Shown: piece by piece, positions 1 through 10,450 of the stretch
Layout: every line of letters begins with the position of its first letter
Numbering within the stretch: position 1 is the stretch's first letter
Origin: Ryuthela nishihirai
Lineage: Eukaryota; Arthropoda; Arachnida; Araneae; Heptathelidae
Direction of reading: 5' to 3'
NCBI GenBank assembly: GCA_038380435.1
Contig: JAWZYU010000011.1
Location: 75,203,501-75,267,500 of the forward strand
DNA length: 64,000 bases
The notes under the pieces: generated by a model
The model's input: the letters and a program-made list of their open reading frames with translations, nothing else
The model's database searches: none
Told to the model about the DNA's origin: nothing
Made by a program: the position numbers and the translations under genes

Positions 1-1
1 T

Positions 2-88
2 ACTGTCCAAGCTGCAGTTGAAAAGCTGTACATGACGGATGAGGTAGTGGATGACCAGAATCACCAGGAAGACACCACAGAATAGAAG
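2..88 (+). CDS. possible C-terminal coding tail, partial
   Basis: A reading frame is open from the left edge and closes at a TAG ending at 88. It gives about 28 residues, rich in acidic residues and glutamine, with the look of a disordered protein C-terminus. It is too short to identify. It may be a chance open frame or the end of a transposase whose body lies left of the window. Confidence 0.2.
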
Positions 89-2895
89 AGATAAAAAGGT
101 TGTCACAGAAAATTCCATTAAATTAATTTATTTATTTGACCGCCCCTCTTGACTGCCTCAACGCCCCCCATTTGTCTCTGGATCCGCTACAGCCCCCATG
201 GAAGGCTCCAGCGCCCACTGGGGGGCGGTGTCGCCCCCGTTGGGAATCTATGAGTTAGACAAAGCAACACTTTGTCATCTTTATTTTTTCGTTGGGTGAT
301 CGATTACATCATGAGAATAGCTTCTGAAGTTCTGAGGGATTAGATTGTCTAGCAACATAACCTTCTTCATGACACAACCAACCTAATACTTCAATAAGTT
401 TCTCACCGAACACCAGTAGTTTTCACCAGAAGTATAAACAGAATTTCATATCAGGAAGCGAAAATTAATTCTTTGCATTTTGCTCGCCATACTTATTTAT
501 TTTTAATGCAAGAGAGCTGTTTGTACAATCTGGCGTTAATGACGCAAAAACTATGAAGATATTTGGACTGGGAGTGAGATTTAATTTTCTGGAATAGTGA
601 AGCAGCAGGAGATATCATCAGTGTTGTGGAAAATGGCGAACTCTAAAACACGATGCTCAAGAAAGAGACCACACAGACCTCAAGAAAACTCAAGAAAAAA
701 ATCGCAGATCGACACACAGTAGCGGTGTGTGATTTATTATTGCTGAAAGTATGTCAGTGAGCTTTATTTCGGATTATTATTCATTTTATTATGATTTATT
801 TAACATTTAACATAAAATACATAAATAGTATATAAAAATTCTGTGAAAAAGTATCTGAAATCTTGAGTAATTACACTTATCAAGGATAACATATTAGAAT
901 GTTTAAATAGCAATTCATACATAATGTAAAACACAGCACATTACATATATATATATACGCGCACACACATACGACATATTATATAATAAATACACACACA
1001 GATACACACATACACACGAAGAAATAATATATTCTTCACTATGTATAATTCAGGTTATAATATAAAATTTATTATATATTTTGTAAGATTAAATAAAATT
1101 GATAACAATTAATCAATAAGTACCCCAAAATAAAACATTTGCAGTATCTTATACTGAACTAAAGTCACCTTCAGTCGCATTTAAATTTAATACTTTTATT
1201 TTTGCACAACATAAATAGTATCAATTTATTCAGTTGTTAACAGATAGTTGTTTAATAGTTTTTGAATGTTCTCAACCAGTTCTCATTTCTTATATTAATA
1301 TTTAATGTGTTGAAAGATTTTGGCATTATTAAAAATAATTTTTATTGAAGATTTCTTTGTTGAATTTTTCAATTTGAAATTTCAAACCTATACTTCTGGA
1401 ATTAAAATTATACTTTCTCATTGGTATTAAACTTTGATTTTGTGTAAAGAATATTAAGGAATAATATATATGTACAATTTTCTCATGTATTATGTATTAT
1501 ATCATATAATATTTTTATTCGAAGTTCAATTATTTTTAATATTTGTTATTAGTTGGCATTAGTGTGTACAACGTAATAGTTATTGATTTCGCAATTACGT
1601 TATATTAGCATATAATTAAAAAAGTATTCAATTTTTTTAGAAAATTACCATTATGTTTATTTGTTTTAAGGTGTTATCAGTGTTTTTTGAATTACTCACA
1701 GGAAATATTTAATAATAAAATAAATTCGAACGAAATTATTGATATTCCGTTCACCTATAGATGCGATGTTACACTCGTTCTAGAGGAATATCAAACTCAA
1801 ATGGTTAATGAAAATTTTAGCTCATGTACGTTCCCAGGACAGAGAGATTAATATAAGTCCCCCCCTCCCCAAAGAAATTTTAATTTTTTTTATTTGTACG
1901 AATCAGCAAGAAACATAAACTGTAAAATGAATGTGGGTTTTCCCCTGAAAAAAATTCAATCTGTAATTTTTTTTTTTACTCTTTTCTAGACGGGTGTAAA
2001 TTTAGTGCCTTCATTAATTATACAGAATTGTTTTGTATATTATTCTAAAATCCCAAATGAAATCTCGCTTCGTCGCGTTTTGATATTGACTAAGGCATTA
2101 GTTATATATTATAAACACAGTATATCCGCTGTTGTTATGCATGCTTTAAAGCACATATAAATAAAAAATTAGGATGTATATTTGTTGCGGAGAGGGGACG
2201 ATCGAATCAAACAGGAAAGGACAAAAACGCTGTTCTCATATTTACCCCTAATTCTAGGATTTACATGGTAGGCAGTTCATGGAAAGGAATCGCCTAGACG
2301 CGTAAATGGAAAAAGCCGAAGAAGAGAGCTATTTACATTTTAGAGTGTAATGACTAGACGTAATATCTTAATTTTATTGTAATGGGAAATATTCGAAAAC
2401 AAAGTTAATTTAAAAACGTTATTGTGCACAGCACATTTGACATTTAAACAGCCGAATCTAAATTAGATTTCAGACCTAGAATGAATAATATTTTAAAAAC
2501 ATCTTGGTTAGAAATAACATATTTTGTGCAGAAAGAAAAGTAAAACAAACGAAGTGCAGTAAAGTAGAAGAATACAGCATTTCAATTGGAATAATCTTGG
2601 GACATTTTCTGGCACAGTATTTGCTTCTGGAGAAGGAGGACTTGATATTCAATCTCTTTCTTTCTGGAGACTTTATTAATGAGGGAAGCTCATATTCTTC
2701 ATCTGAGGACAGAGCATTGACACTTTTTTCTGGCAATGATTCTGAAGCAAATATAGCAACAAGGAATGTTGACAGGCTTATAGATGAAAAAGAAGGCGAC
2801 GGACATCAAGCTATCTCTGATTGTTTCTTTCACCAAGAAAAATGTTATGGAAAGTTGTTTGGCTGTTTATCCATTTTGAGGCATTAGTAGACAAG
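89..2895. other. AT-rich stretch without supported genes
   Basis: No gene is recognised here. A GC-rich patch at about 130-245 with several C and G runs stands out and may be an old transposon end. An (AT)n/(CA)n microsatellite-like tract lies at about 944-1020. Short C runs occur at 1859-1873. Open frames of 86 and 127 codons overlap on opposite strands at 2476-2887, but neither shows a family motif, so I do not call them genes. Confidence 0.5.
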
Positions 2896-3151
2896 AAATG
2901 AAAACTGTTGTCGGCCTCATTTCCCTTCATATCACAAAAGCATTTGATTCAGTTGAACACAAACATACCTTGCAAAAACTCGGCTATAATTTTAATCTAT
3001 CGACCTCAGCTCTTTTCTTTTTTTAAAAATTATCTCAACGACCGTGTTATACGAACTAAATTAAGCACTAATGAGAGCTCTAAACCTCTTAAAATCAATC
3101 GTTGAGTACCCCAAGGAACCATTCTTAGTCCACTTCTCTTTAACCTTTTTG
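2896..3151 (+). pseudogene. LINE reverse transcriptase, N-terminal palm part
   Basis: The translation contains ITKAFDSVEH, corresponding to the conserved D-x-x-KAFDSV block that holds the first catalytic aspartate (here the block's first residues are degraded). It then contains VPQGTILSPLLFNLF, the P-Q-G primer/template block of non-LTR reverse transcriptases. A stop replaces the glycine that normally precedes VPQG. The frame runs directly into the TTAA site where the 528-bp MITE inserted, and it continues in phase on the other side. Confidence 0.85.
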
Positions 3152-3155
3152 TTAA

Positions 3156-3683
3156 CCCTTTCAGGACCATAAGGTTTCTAAGAGTAAATATTAGTATGTA
3201 ACTGTTTATTTTAGTTTGTTTAGACGTAAAATAAATAAAAATCATAAGAAAAATACATAACAATGTGTAGTTTTTTTGGAATTTTATGGGAAATATTTTT
3301 CCCAATGGACTATAAAGGTAACACAAATTATAGTTAGGCTTATTATGCAATGTCTTTTATTTATTGGTTTATTAGAACAAAATGTTAACTAAAATAATAC
3401 AAAATTATGAAATAAAATTACTATACAAAATGATGTGCTAATTATGATATTCTGCGAAGCAATTTCTTTTGGTAGTGAGGCAAAGATGGACATTGCACAT
3501 AGTACATATATTATGCGTCCTGACAGTTCTGTTTTTGTTTTCTAAACGTTCCCGTTTGCGTAATTGCGTTCGGCATACGTTCTATTTTGACATTCTGTAT
3601 GAAAAATGCAGATAAGGTTATAATTAAATACGACAATCACCAATTTTAAAATGGGAAAAATGTTTCCCTTAGTCGTGAAAGGG
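3156..3683. mobile_element. piggyBac-like MITE (528 bp) with TTAA target duplication
   Basis: The terminal inverted repeats start CCCTTTCA on both sides (CCCTTTCAGGACC on the left; reverse complement CCCTTTCACGACT on the right). The element is flanked by TTAA at 3152-3155 and 3684-3687. TTAA duplication with CCC-starting ends is the hallmark of the piggyBac superfamily. No transposase is encoded, so it is non-autonomous. It lies inside the LINE reverse transcriptase exactly between the LFNLFV and NDLPES blocks. Removing it together with one TTAA leaves the host frame continuous, which fixes the boundaries to the base. Confidence 0.88.
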
Positions 3684-3951
3684 TTAATGATCTTCCAGAA
3701 TCCTTCACTTACTGCAATATTTTTATGTATGCAGACGATTGTCCTCTTCCTTTTACCTCAAGTTCTTTCACTTCTCTAAAACAAGATATAGAAAATAATA
3801 TTCATGATGTGCTTTATTGGTATACTAAAAATGGATTCACTGTCAATGTCAAGAAAACCAATATAGTGTTTCTTTCGACTTCAAATTCTCCCCCGCCTGA
3901 CACAAACGTTAAAATTAAAAACACCCATATTATATTTCCACTTACATGAAG
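3684..3951 (+). pseudogene. LINE reverse transcriptase, catalytic YADD part
   Basis: The frame resumes with NDLPESFTYCNIFMYADDC. MYADD is the catalytic box with the paired aspartates. Downstream is the usual region with T-x-N-x-K-T (NVKKTNIVFLS) found after YADD in non-LTR enzymes. A stop comes about 14 bases before the TA where the foldback element inserted. The frame needed after that insertion differs, so at least one small indel lies near the junction. Confidence 0.85.
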
Positions 3952-3953
3952 TA

Positions 3954-4191
3954 CAGTCGCTCAAAAAAGTATCCGAACACTATGGTTGATTACAGAATTC
4001 AGAAAAAATATCTGGCAACGATTTTTTTAGAAATTACTGATCTGACAACCTTCATGTCACGTGATTACAGAATTCAGGAATGTGCAGTTACTGCACACGC
4101 TCCAGTTTGCTGTGAACGGTAACTGCACACGCTCAATATTCCCGTGAGTGAGCCCACATGATCTAGTATCAAAATAATATGACCACCTATG
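3954..4191. mobile_element. CAGTCGCTC foldback element, copy A (asymmetric right end)
   Basis: The left end CAGTCGCTCAAAAAAGTATC is preceded by TA (3952-3953), and the right boundary ACCACCTATG is followed by TA (4192-4193). The left arm runs to the TCACGTGA core and then to a GTGCAG/CTGCAC hairpin with repeats of the CTCCAGTTTGCTGTGAACGG module. The right end is not an inverted copy of the left. The same right end is found in copy D. The LINE coding sequence resumes directly after the right TA with KYLGMTID, which supports the boundary independently. Confidence 0.85.
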
Positions 4192-4193
4192 TA

Positions 4194-4900
4194 CTTAGGC
4201 ATGACGATAGATAATAATCTTGACTTTGGAAATCACATTAATAAACCGTCGCTTCAGCTTCTAAAAGAACTTATGTATTGAGTCATATTCGAAACTATAT
4301 ATCCTCCTATGCCCCAATGTTCTACAAAATTTACATCTTACCGAAACTCGAATACTGTGCTTCCACTCTTTTTGGTATTAATAAAAAGAACTCTTATAAC
4401 TTAGAAAAGGTTCAAAATGAAGCTCTCAAAATCATCAGCAAAATTTATTTTAACAAACGAGAATCTCTAGCACTTACTGATATTCGTTCCAACTACCAAA
4501 TTCCCACTCTTGAATCTAGAAGAAAGCTGCGGTTTATTATCCTTGTTCACGACACTATTTATAACAAGTCTCATCCCCTTCATTCGATTCTTACACCCTA
4601 TATTCGATTACGGCATCGCCACATCCTTCGCTCTGATAATAAAATGTTTTCTACTCCCAAGATTTCAAAGCTAAGTATGGTGAAATTTCTTTTGCCTTTC
4701 AAGCAACCTCAACTTGGAACTCTCTACCGAGCGATATCCCTTCTTTAAATTCTAAAACAAAATTCAAAAAACTATATTATTCTAGTCTTATTAGAATATT
4801 GAAACGTTTGACCAACAATATATCTCCTCACCCCTATTCTCATTCCCCCTCTTTGCTCTCGGTATGGATTATCCGCAATCCTTTTTCCCCCTATTCATTC
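4194..4900 (+). pseudogene. LINE reverse transcriptase, C-terminal part
   Basis: The translation resumes with YLGMTIDNNLDF, the conserved YLG-x-x-ID block after the catalytic domain. It continues through a long thumb/C-terminal segment with ILPKLEYCASTLFG, followed by EKVQNEALKII, the usual L-x-x-x-Q-N-x-x-L-R block. A frame change near 4275 and another near 4735 break it. The C-terminus ends in a basic F-K-K-L stretch typical of CR1/L2-like proteins. Confidence 0.8.
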
Positions 4901-5177
4901 ATCTAATATCACTCTCTGTTGTCTTAAACTTTCTTATTTACTATGTTTCTTTCATATTTCAAATTATATGTTTGTCTTCATCTGTGCAACTTGTCTTTTT
5001 GTTTATATGTATCAAACAATTATGCAATTCCTGTAAACATGTTTGCATTTTTGTACTATCCTCAATATTTCTTTTTAATTTTTCAAACGTACTGGGGCAT
5101 CAAGCCACTTGAACGTTTAAATTAATTTCCAAAATTACCTGTACCTTGGCTTTACTGTAATCCCCTGCATGGAATAA

Positions 5178-5195
5178 ATTATTATTATTATTATT
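5178..5195 (+). repeat. (ATT)n microsatellite forming the LINE 3' tail
   Basis: Six ATT/TTA units follow GGAATAAATT directly. A short tandem microsatellite at the 3' end is the usual terminus of CR1/L2-type LINEs, so this marks the likely 3' boundary of the element. Confidence 0.7.
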
Positions 5196-5196
5196 T

Positions 5197-6555
5197 TTAC
5201 ACTTTAGCCATTTTACTGGAAAATGTCTCAGTGGGTGGCAGAAATAGTTTTCGACCATTGCTATTTTGGGATTCCATGCCATTGCTTTTCTGGGGAAAAA
5301 TTTTTTTACAAAGAGTATTTTAACTTTTCAGGCTTCCTGTTCCTGGATTAATGTAATGTTTCAATCATTTCCTAAATAAATACAGGTAAGCTAATGGGAT
5401 TAATGAAAAAAAAATTCCCATTTCTTTAGTCACCTTCTCTGGTGCTTAGTGTCTGTATTGCTTAGTATGTAAACTTGATCTTATGAACTTCATACCTTAT
5501 TAACCAACAGACTTGGCCCATCTTCGGGAACATGATCACCTTAGTTATGTTCCTTTCATTCTTTTACTTTCCTCCTGTTGCCTTCCTTTGCATTCAGATC
5601 TCGGTGAAAACCATCATTTTTGAATTGAGGAGAAGAAAGATCAAAGTGTAATGAAACTGTTTCATTTATTTATGGTTAAATTAATATTAGGTTTTTTTTT
5701 AGAGGGAGGAAAGGAAATGCCTTCCTTCCCTTTTATCCGTCTTTGCTCCTAAATGCCATCCCTGTGTTGCGTTTTAATTCCCTTTAAACAAATAGTAGCT
5801 ATCGGTTGTTTGTAAAGCACTGATACTTCCACTTTCTTTTCAACATACCTGGCATTCATTTATTTTCTTCTTAAGAAGGTTGTTTAATTCAGGAAGAAAT
5901 ATGTTGTGATGACGACATTCGGCTAGTCTAATTAATTAGCGGCATCTTTCTTCCACAAATAACAATGTTTACTTCTGTCTTTGAATTTTGGATCAGATAA
6001 GCCAGACAACGTCATTAGCCACGGATGCCAATACAAAGTTAGAGCGTTGATTATCCGAATCAAATATTGAAGAATTGAAAGTTTCATTGCAAAATACCAC
6101 TAAAGATGTATTTTTAAATCTCTCTTAATTAACTATTTTTGGTTAAAATTCAAGCGCTGATTATTTATTTTTAAAAAGTTAGCATGTAATAAAAAAAAAT
6201 TCAATAATATTCTAATATAGTAATAACACATAATATTTTTTACATACACTGACTTATTTGCCCCTTAACCACAGAAAATGAGGAAAGGCAACTTTTTCAT
6301 TTTAAGGTATAAATAAGAATTTCTTCTTGTCTTGTATAGGGCTAATAATACATTACTATTAGCATTCTCCACTTACCCATTAATGAGAAGTACTACAGTT
6401 AAACGGTGCAAAATTCAAAAAAACGAAAACTTCATTTTTTTTAAACAAACATCTCATATTCACCACAGGAGAGACGTTTCTTCTTCTAATTGCTACTATT
6501 CCTGTCGTCTTAAGCTTCATACTTTTGTATATCACTTTTGGAGCAGAGTGGGATG
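5197..6555. other. unassigned AT-rich stretch
   Basis: No open frame with recognisable content and no clear repeat structure was found. Poly(T)/poly(A) runs are common. Some open frames occur by chance. Confidence 0.5.
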
Positions 6556-6672
6556 CTAATAGCTGTGAAGTGGATACCTTTTCCCTAATGAAGTCTGAGC
6601 CCCCTCAGAGTCCTTATGACCTGGACATTTAGCTCATTGTGTGCAAAAAGGGGCGCTCAGGCGTAAGGTGGA
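6556..6672 (+). repeat. SINE family A, 3' fragment (copy A1)
   Basis: This matches the 3' half of the tRNA-derived SINE seen complete at 47252-47603: TCAGAGTCCTTATGACCTGG, then a CATTTAGCTCATTGTGTGCA block and a degraded GCGCTCAGGCGTAA tail. The tRNA-like head is absent, so this is a 5'-truncated or eroded copy. Confidence 0.7.
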
Positions 6673-7737
6673 GGGGAAATGGATGTCTTCCAAAAATCCA
6701 CCATTTTATTTACCGAAAAAGGAAAAGATTTGGGATCGGAAGTGTATACAGTTTCCAAGGAGTGTTTCCTCTTATTTCGACGCCCTCGCACTTTCTCTTG
6801 ATCATTCGTATGCTGGCTATCACGAATAACCTGTTGTAGAAAACCTAAGTCTACTCGAAAATACTTCTGTAACATTCCGGAAATATTGTCAGCGACACTT
6901 AAATCATTTAGTGGTCGCAAGTCGAGAAAATTCATTTTAGATTTTTAGCTAACGGTTTCTCCATCTGGGCAAATGATGGTAAGAAAAGAGAGGCTTTCAT
7001 CATCATTTTCGCCAATCCTGCTAATAGAGCAGGATTGGCGATAAACACAAAATAGTGAAGAGATGAAAATTGGTCTGGTGAGTGATGGTTGTGTGAGTTT
7101 TTTTTTTATGGCTGTGCTTTGGAACAATTTTCTCAAATTTATTACTTCGGAAGTTCTGTGGTATCAAAATAATGCAGAATTTGTGATAAATTGAAAAGCA
7201 GAATTTGTTGCTGGAAATTGCGAGATTCTAATATTTTAGTCTGACAAAATGGAGAATGAAGCTAAAAATATTTTATTTTTCATTATCCTCCCGACAGCCT
7301 GTTCTTTTTTAAAGTTAGATACGTTAATGAAACCTGAACTCTATGTAAACATAACATAGGGCTTGAAGGCTTTTGACTCCGACATCTTGGATGTTAGATG
7401 GTTTGATTAAGTGAATGAAATGAAGATAGACGAAGGAGTCATTAACCACGATTATGAAATATCTTATGCAGAGAGAGATCCCTGCAGTTTACCTCCATGT
7501 TTTCCGCTCCCCAAATGACCGTTTAGGGAACTGAGATATAAATGGTATTCCTAAAGTTTGACGAAGAAAGAGTAAAAGAGGAAAGAAGATAGATTGGCTA
7601 AAGAGTACCAAACAAAATTCCAAAGAGAAATTGCTCTTCAAAGACGAAACGTCTTTGCTTAGAATAGACAAAATTTCACTCCAGTGTAACTTACCTGAGA
7701 TCTTCGGATATTTCAGAGATTGATGGGCAGGTATCTA
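6673..7737. other. unassigned stretch with one perfect hairpin
   Basis: No gene is recognised. The only clear structure is the 14-bp-stem hairpin at 7009-7041, listed separately. Open frames on both strands are short and lack family motifs. Confidence 0.5.
7009..7041. repeat. perfect hairpin, 14-bp stem
   Basis: TCGCCAATCCTGCT (7009-7022) and AGCAGGATTGGCGA (7028-7041) are exact reverse complements separated by a 5-base loop AATAG. It is not part of a recognised element. Similar perfect short hairpins occur at 30408-30448, 44518-44551 and 50884-50923. Confidence 0.85.
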
Positions 7738-8307
7738 CACTGGTATATATAAATTAAGGAAACTCCCAATGTTAAGTCAATGGGAAGCTAATGTCAAAGC
7801 TCTTTAACTTCTAAAATAAGTTTTTTTGTTTTGAAAAATGTGATTGCAGATAAAGATCTCAATCAAATATATCAATATCTCGATTTTAAATAATATTCGT
7901 TCAGCATTTAATGAGTTATGGAAGTTTGAATATTTAGCGATAACAATGCCAGCCACAAAAATTGACTTCAAAAGTTAATTAAAACTTAGTAGTAAGTATT
8001 GTATCAAAGTGTTTAATAAAATAAGTTTATATTTTAGAACTTTGTGTAAAGAATTCTTTCACAATCTTCAGTTTTGCATAAGTTTCTTAAGACTGGTATT
8101 GTTATCGCCAAATATTCAAACTTTCATAACTCATTAAATACTAAACGAATATTGTTGAAAATCGAGATATTGATTAATTTGATTGAGATCTTTATCTGCA
8201 ATCCCATTTTTCAAAACAAACAAATTTATTTTAGAAGTTATAGAATTTTTACATTAGCTTCTCACTGACATAGCATAGGGATTTTCCTGAGTTTATGGAA
8301 ACCAGTG
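7738..8307. mobile_element. mariner-type MITE, 570 bp, long terminal inverted repeats
   Basis: The ends are CACTGGTATATAT on the left and the complement of CACTGGTTTCCATA on the right, flanked by TA at 7736-7737 and 8308-8309. The two arms (about 7738-7975 and 8065-8307) are inverted copies over some 230 bp, for example GCAGATAAAGATCTCAATCA in both. They differ by scattered substitutions, so the element is old. TA duplication and the CACTGG-type end point to the Tc1/mariner superfamily. There is no coding capacity. Confidence 0.85.
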
Positions 8308-8655
8308 TATATAAATAATAGTTGTCAGACTGCCCTTGGGGTTCTCCGAGTGGTGTTGCGGTGCTGCCCTCTTGCGTCGATTGAAGCAACTCTGGAGACT
8401 TTGAAAATAATTTCGAATAAAACTTTCTAATCACGTATTTAAAGAACTACTTTTAAAAGTATAGAGCTGAATTATGTTTTGCGTTTTTCCACATTTTTGA
8501 AAGGAAAACAAAAAAAAAGTTCTTTTCACAAGTTTTTTTCCCCTCAAAACTTATCTTTTTATGCAGACAAATACAATTGATTTAGCTAAATAAAAACTTG
8601 CGATGTCGAAGAAGTTTCGAACAATGAGAACTGCTGATGGCAACATAATGACGTA
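8308..8655. other. unassigned stretch
   Basis: AT-rich sequence with poly(A)/poly(T) runs. Nothing is recognised between the MITE and the foldback element. Confidence 0.5.
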
Positions 8656-8839
8656 CAGTCACTCAAAAAAAATATCCGAACACTATAGTTAATTACAGAA
8701 TTCAGAAAAAATATCTGGCAACCTTCGTGTCACGTGACACGAAGGTTGCCAGATCACTAATTTCTAAAAAATCCGTTGCCAGATATTTTTCTGAATTCTA
8801 TAATCAACCATAGTATTCGGATACTTTTTTGAGCGACTG
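8656..8839. mobile_element. CAGTCGCTC foldback element, copy B (184 bp)
   Basis: This is a short, nearly complete palindrome: left arm CAGTCACTCAAAAAAAATAT and right arm ending GAGCGACTG, with TA at 8654-8655 and 8840-8841. The arms meet at a TCACGTGA core within a GTGTCACGTGACAC palindrome. The left arm lacks the AACGATTTTTTTAGAAATTAG segment that the right arm keeps, which makes the two arms unequal. There is no coding capacity. Non-autonomous, presumably moved by a Tc1/mariner transposase. Confidence 0.88.
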
Positions 8840-8999
8840 TATACTGCTCGTCAATGAAATTGCCCTACTAAGCAAAAATAATCGAATTTGCATGAAAATA
8901 TCATGTAAGTGCAGGGCGGTGATGGATGCAAATGATTACACTTCCATGATAAACACGTGGTGTCTGCGAGAGATCACAGGACGAATGGTGAGTGGCTGA

Positions 9000-10090
9000 G
9001 ACAAATTCGTCAGGTGTTGTAGTTGTCTGTAATAAGCTAAGAAAGAGTGTTTGGCAGCAGATATTGAAGACGAAATATAGAAGATGTCACGGCAACTCTT
9101 TCGCAAACTATTATCAGCATTTGGACTTTTGATCATAATACGATTGTAAGGCTGTTTGAAAATGGATGGTCTACCATTGGTACAGTCGCTCAAAAAAATA
9201 TCCGAACACTATGGTCGATTACAGAATTGAGAAACAATATCCGGCAACGATTTTTTTAGAAATTAGTGATCTGGCAACCTTCGTGTCACGTGACAGAAGG
9301 TTGCCAGATCACTAATTTCTAAAAAAATCGTTGTCAGATATTTTTTCTGAATTCTGTAATCAACCGTAGTGTTCGGATATTTTTTAATATATATAATGCG
9401 TATGAATATATAATGCAATGAATATGGAGCGTGTGCAGTTACCGTTCACAGCAAACTGGAGAGGTTGCGGTTAATGTTCACAGCACATTGGATCGTGTGA
9501 GCTCACAAAGACCTGAATCGTTTGGGCTCACTCACGGAAATATTGAGCGTGTTGCAGCTACCGTTCACAGCAAACTGGAGCGTGTGCAGTAACTGCACAC
9601 GCTCCAGTTTGCTGTGAACGGCAACTGGAACGGCAACTGGATTTGTACAGTTGCTGTACACGCTCCAGATATTTTTCCTGAATTCTGTAATCACGTGACA
9701 CGAAGGTTGCCAGATCACTAATTTCTAAAAAAATCGTTGCTAGATATTTTTTCTCAATTCTGTAATCGACCATAGTGTTCGGATACTTTTTTTGAGCCAC
9801 TGTATAACCGCATATGTGGTCTGCGATGCAATGATGGTCGGATGATGTTACCGCTAATCATTTGAAGAAGGTGCTCAAAATGGTCGCATAAAGTCAAATG
9901 ATGTCAGATGTACAACAGCATGGGGTGAATTGCATTATCTGTCGGCAGGTGGCAGCACAACTCAACGGCAACTGTAGCTGCCATTCGAAAAATTGTAACT
10001 GCTGCCATAAAAGTTTCCATCACAACTAAGGCAATTGTCAGGAGACTAGTAGATGCAGAAATGGGGACTCGGGCATAGACAATCCTTTTT
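9000..10090 (+). pseudogene. possible Tc1-type transposase remnant split by foldback copy C
   Basis: Outside foldback copy C (9183-9802), weak translations resemble the N-terminal helix-turn-helix region of Tc1 transposases. One stretch before the insertion reads TIVRLFENGWSTIG, and another near 9945-10020 reads RQVAAQL. Frames shift often and no DDE residues can be placed. It may be unrelated sequence. I list it because the two halves would be adjacent if copy C were removed. Confidence 0.28.
9183..9802. mobile_element. CAGTCGCTC foldback element, copy C (620 bp, long form)
   Basis: TA flanks it at 9181-9182 and 9803-9804. It begins CAGTCGCTCAAAAAAATATC and ends with the inverted complement (TTTGAGCCACTG). 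A complete small foldback lies in the left third (9183 to about 9385, ending in a degraded right arm). The interior holds several inverted GTGCAG/CTGCAC and GGAGCGTGTACAG/CTGTACACGCTCC hairpins. A GGGCTCACTCACGG segment is the inverted counterpart of the right end of copies A and D. Open frames inside are by-products of the palindromes. Confidence 0.85.
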
Positions 10091-10450
10091 TTAATCAAAA
10101 AATCCTTCTGTCATGGCTAGCAACCACTTGAGAAAACATTTATGCTGCAAAAGTTCCAAATACTATTATACTGGCATTACTTGAATAGAGACAAGAAGGA
10201 GGGGGGGGGGGGCGAATGGTAATAATAAATCCCTTGAATAGTCTTAATGTCTATCTTTAGAGGACTGCCTACCAGGGCCGTGCGGTAGATTTTCTCATTA
10301 TGATGCAAGTCTTCGAAATGCCGCCCCTTAAATGTTTTTTCTTTAAAATAACCTTCGATTGTGATTTAAAAAAACGTACAAAATGTACGAATACTATTTT
10401 TAATTTGAAAATATAAACTACTTTAAAATAATATCAACTACAACAATCTA

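Larger units (their letters stand above)
2896..5196 (+). mobile_element. CR1/L2-like LINE, 5'-truncated, with two nested insertions
   Basis: This is a non-LTR retrotransposon fragment that encodes the finger/palm, catalytic and C-terminal parts of a reverse transcriptase on the + strand. No endonuclease domain is seen upstream, as expected of a 5'-truncated copy. The 3' end is an AATAAATT followed by an ATT microsatellite, a tail type typical of CR1/L2-clade elements rather than poly(A). The body is cut at 3152 by a TTAA-type MITE and at 3952 by a TA-type foldback element. Stops and a frame change at the second insertion show it is inactive. The clade call comes from the tail and general protein style and is less sure than the LINE call. 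Confidence 0.85.

Noticed and set aside
2476..2887. Open frames of 86 and 127 codons on opposite strands
   Set aside because: Neither has a recognisable motif. They may include old element sequence, but nothing supports a gene call.
9503..9800. Open frames of 71 and 80 codons on the - strand
   Set aside because: They lie wholly inside foldback copy C and arise from its palindromic modules. Similar frames appear in copies D and G.
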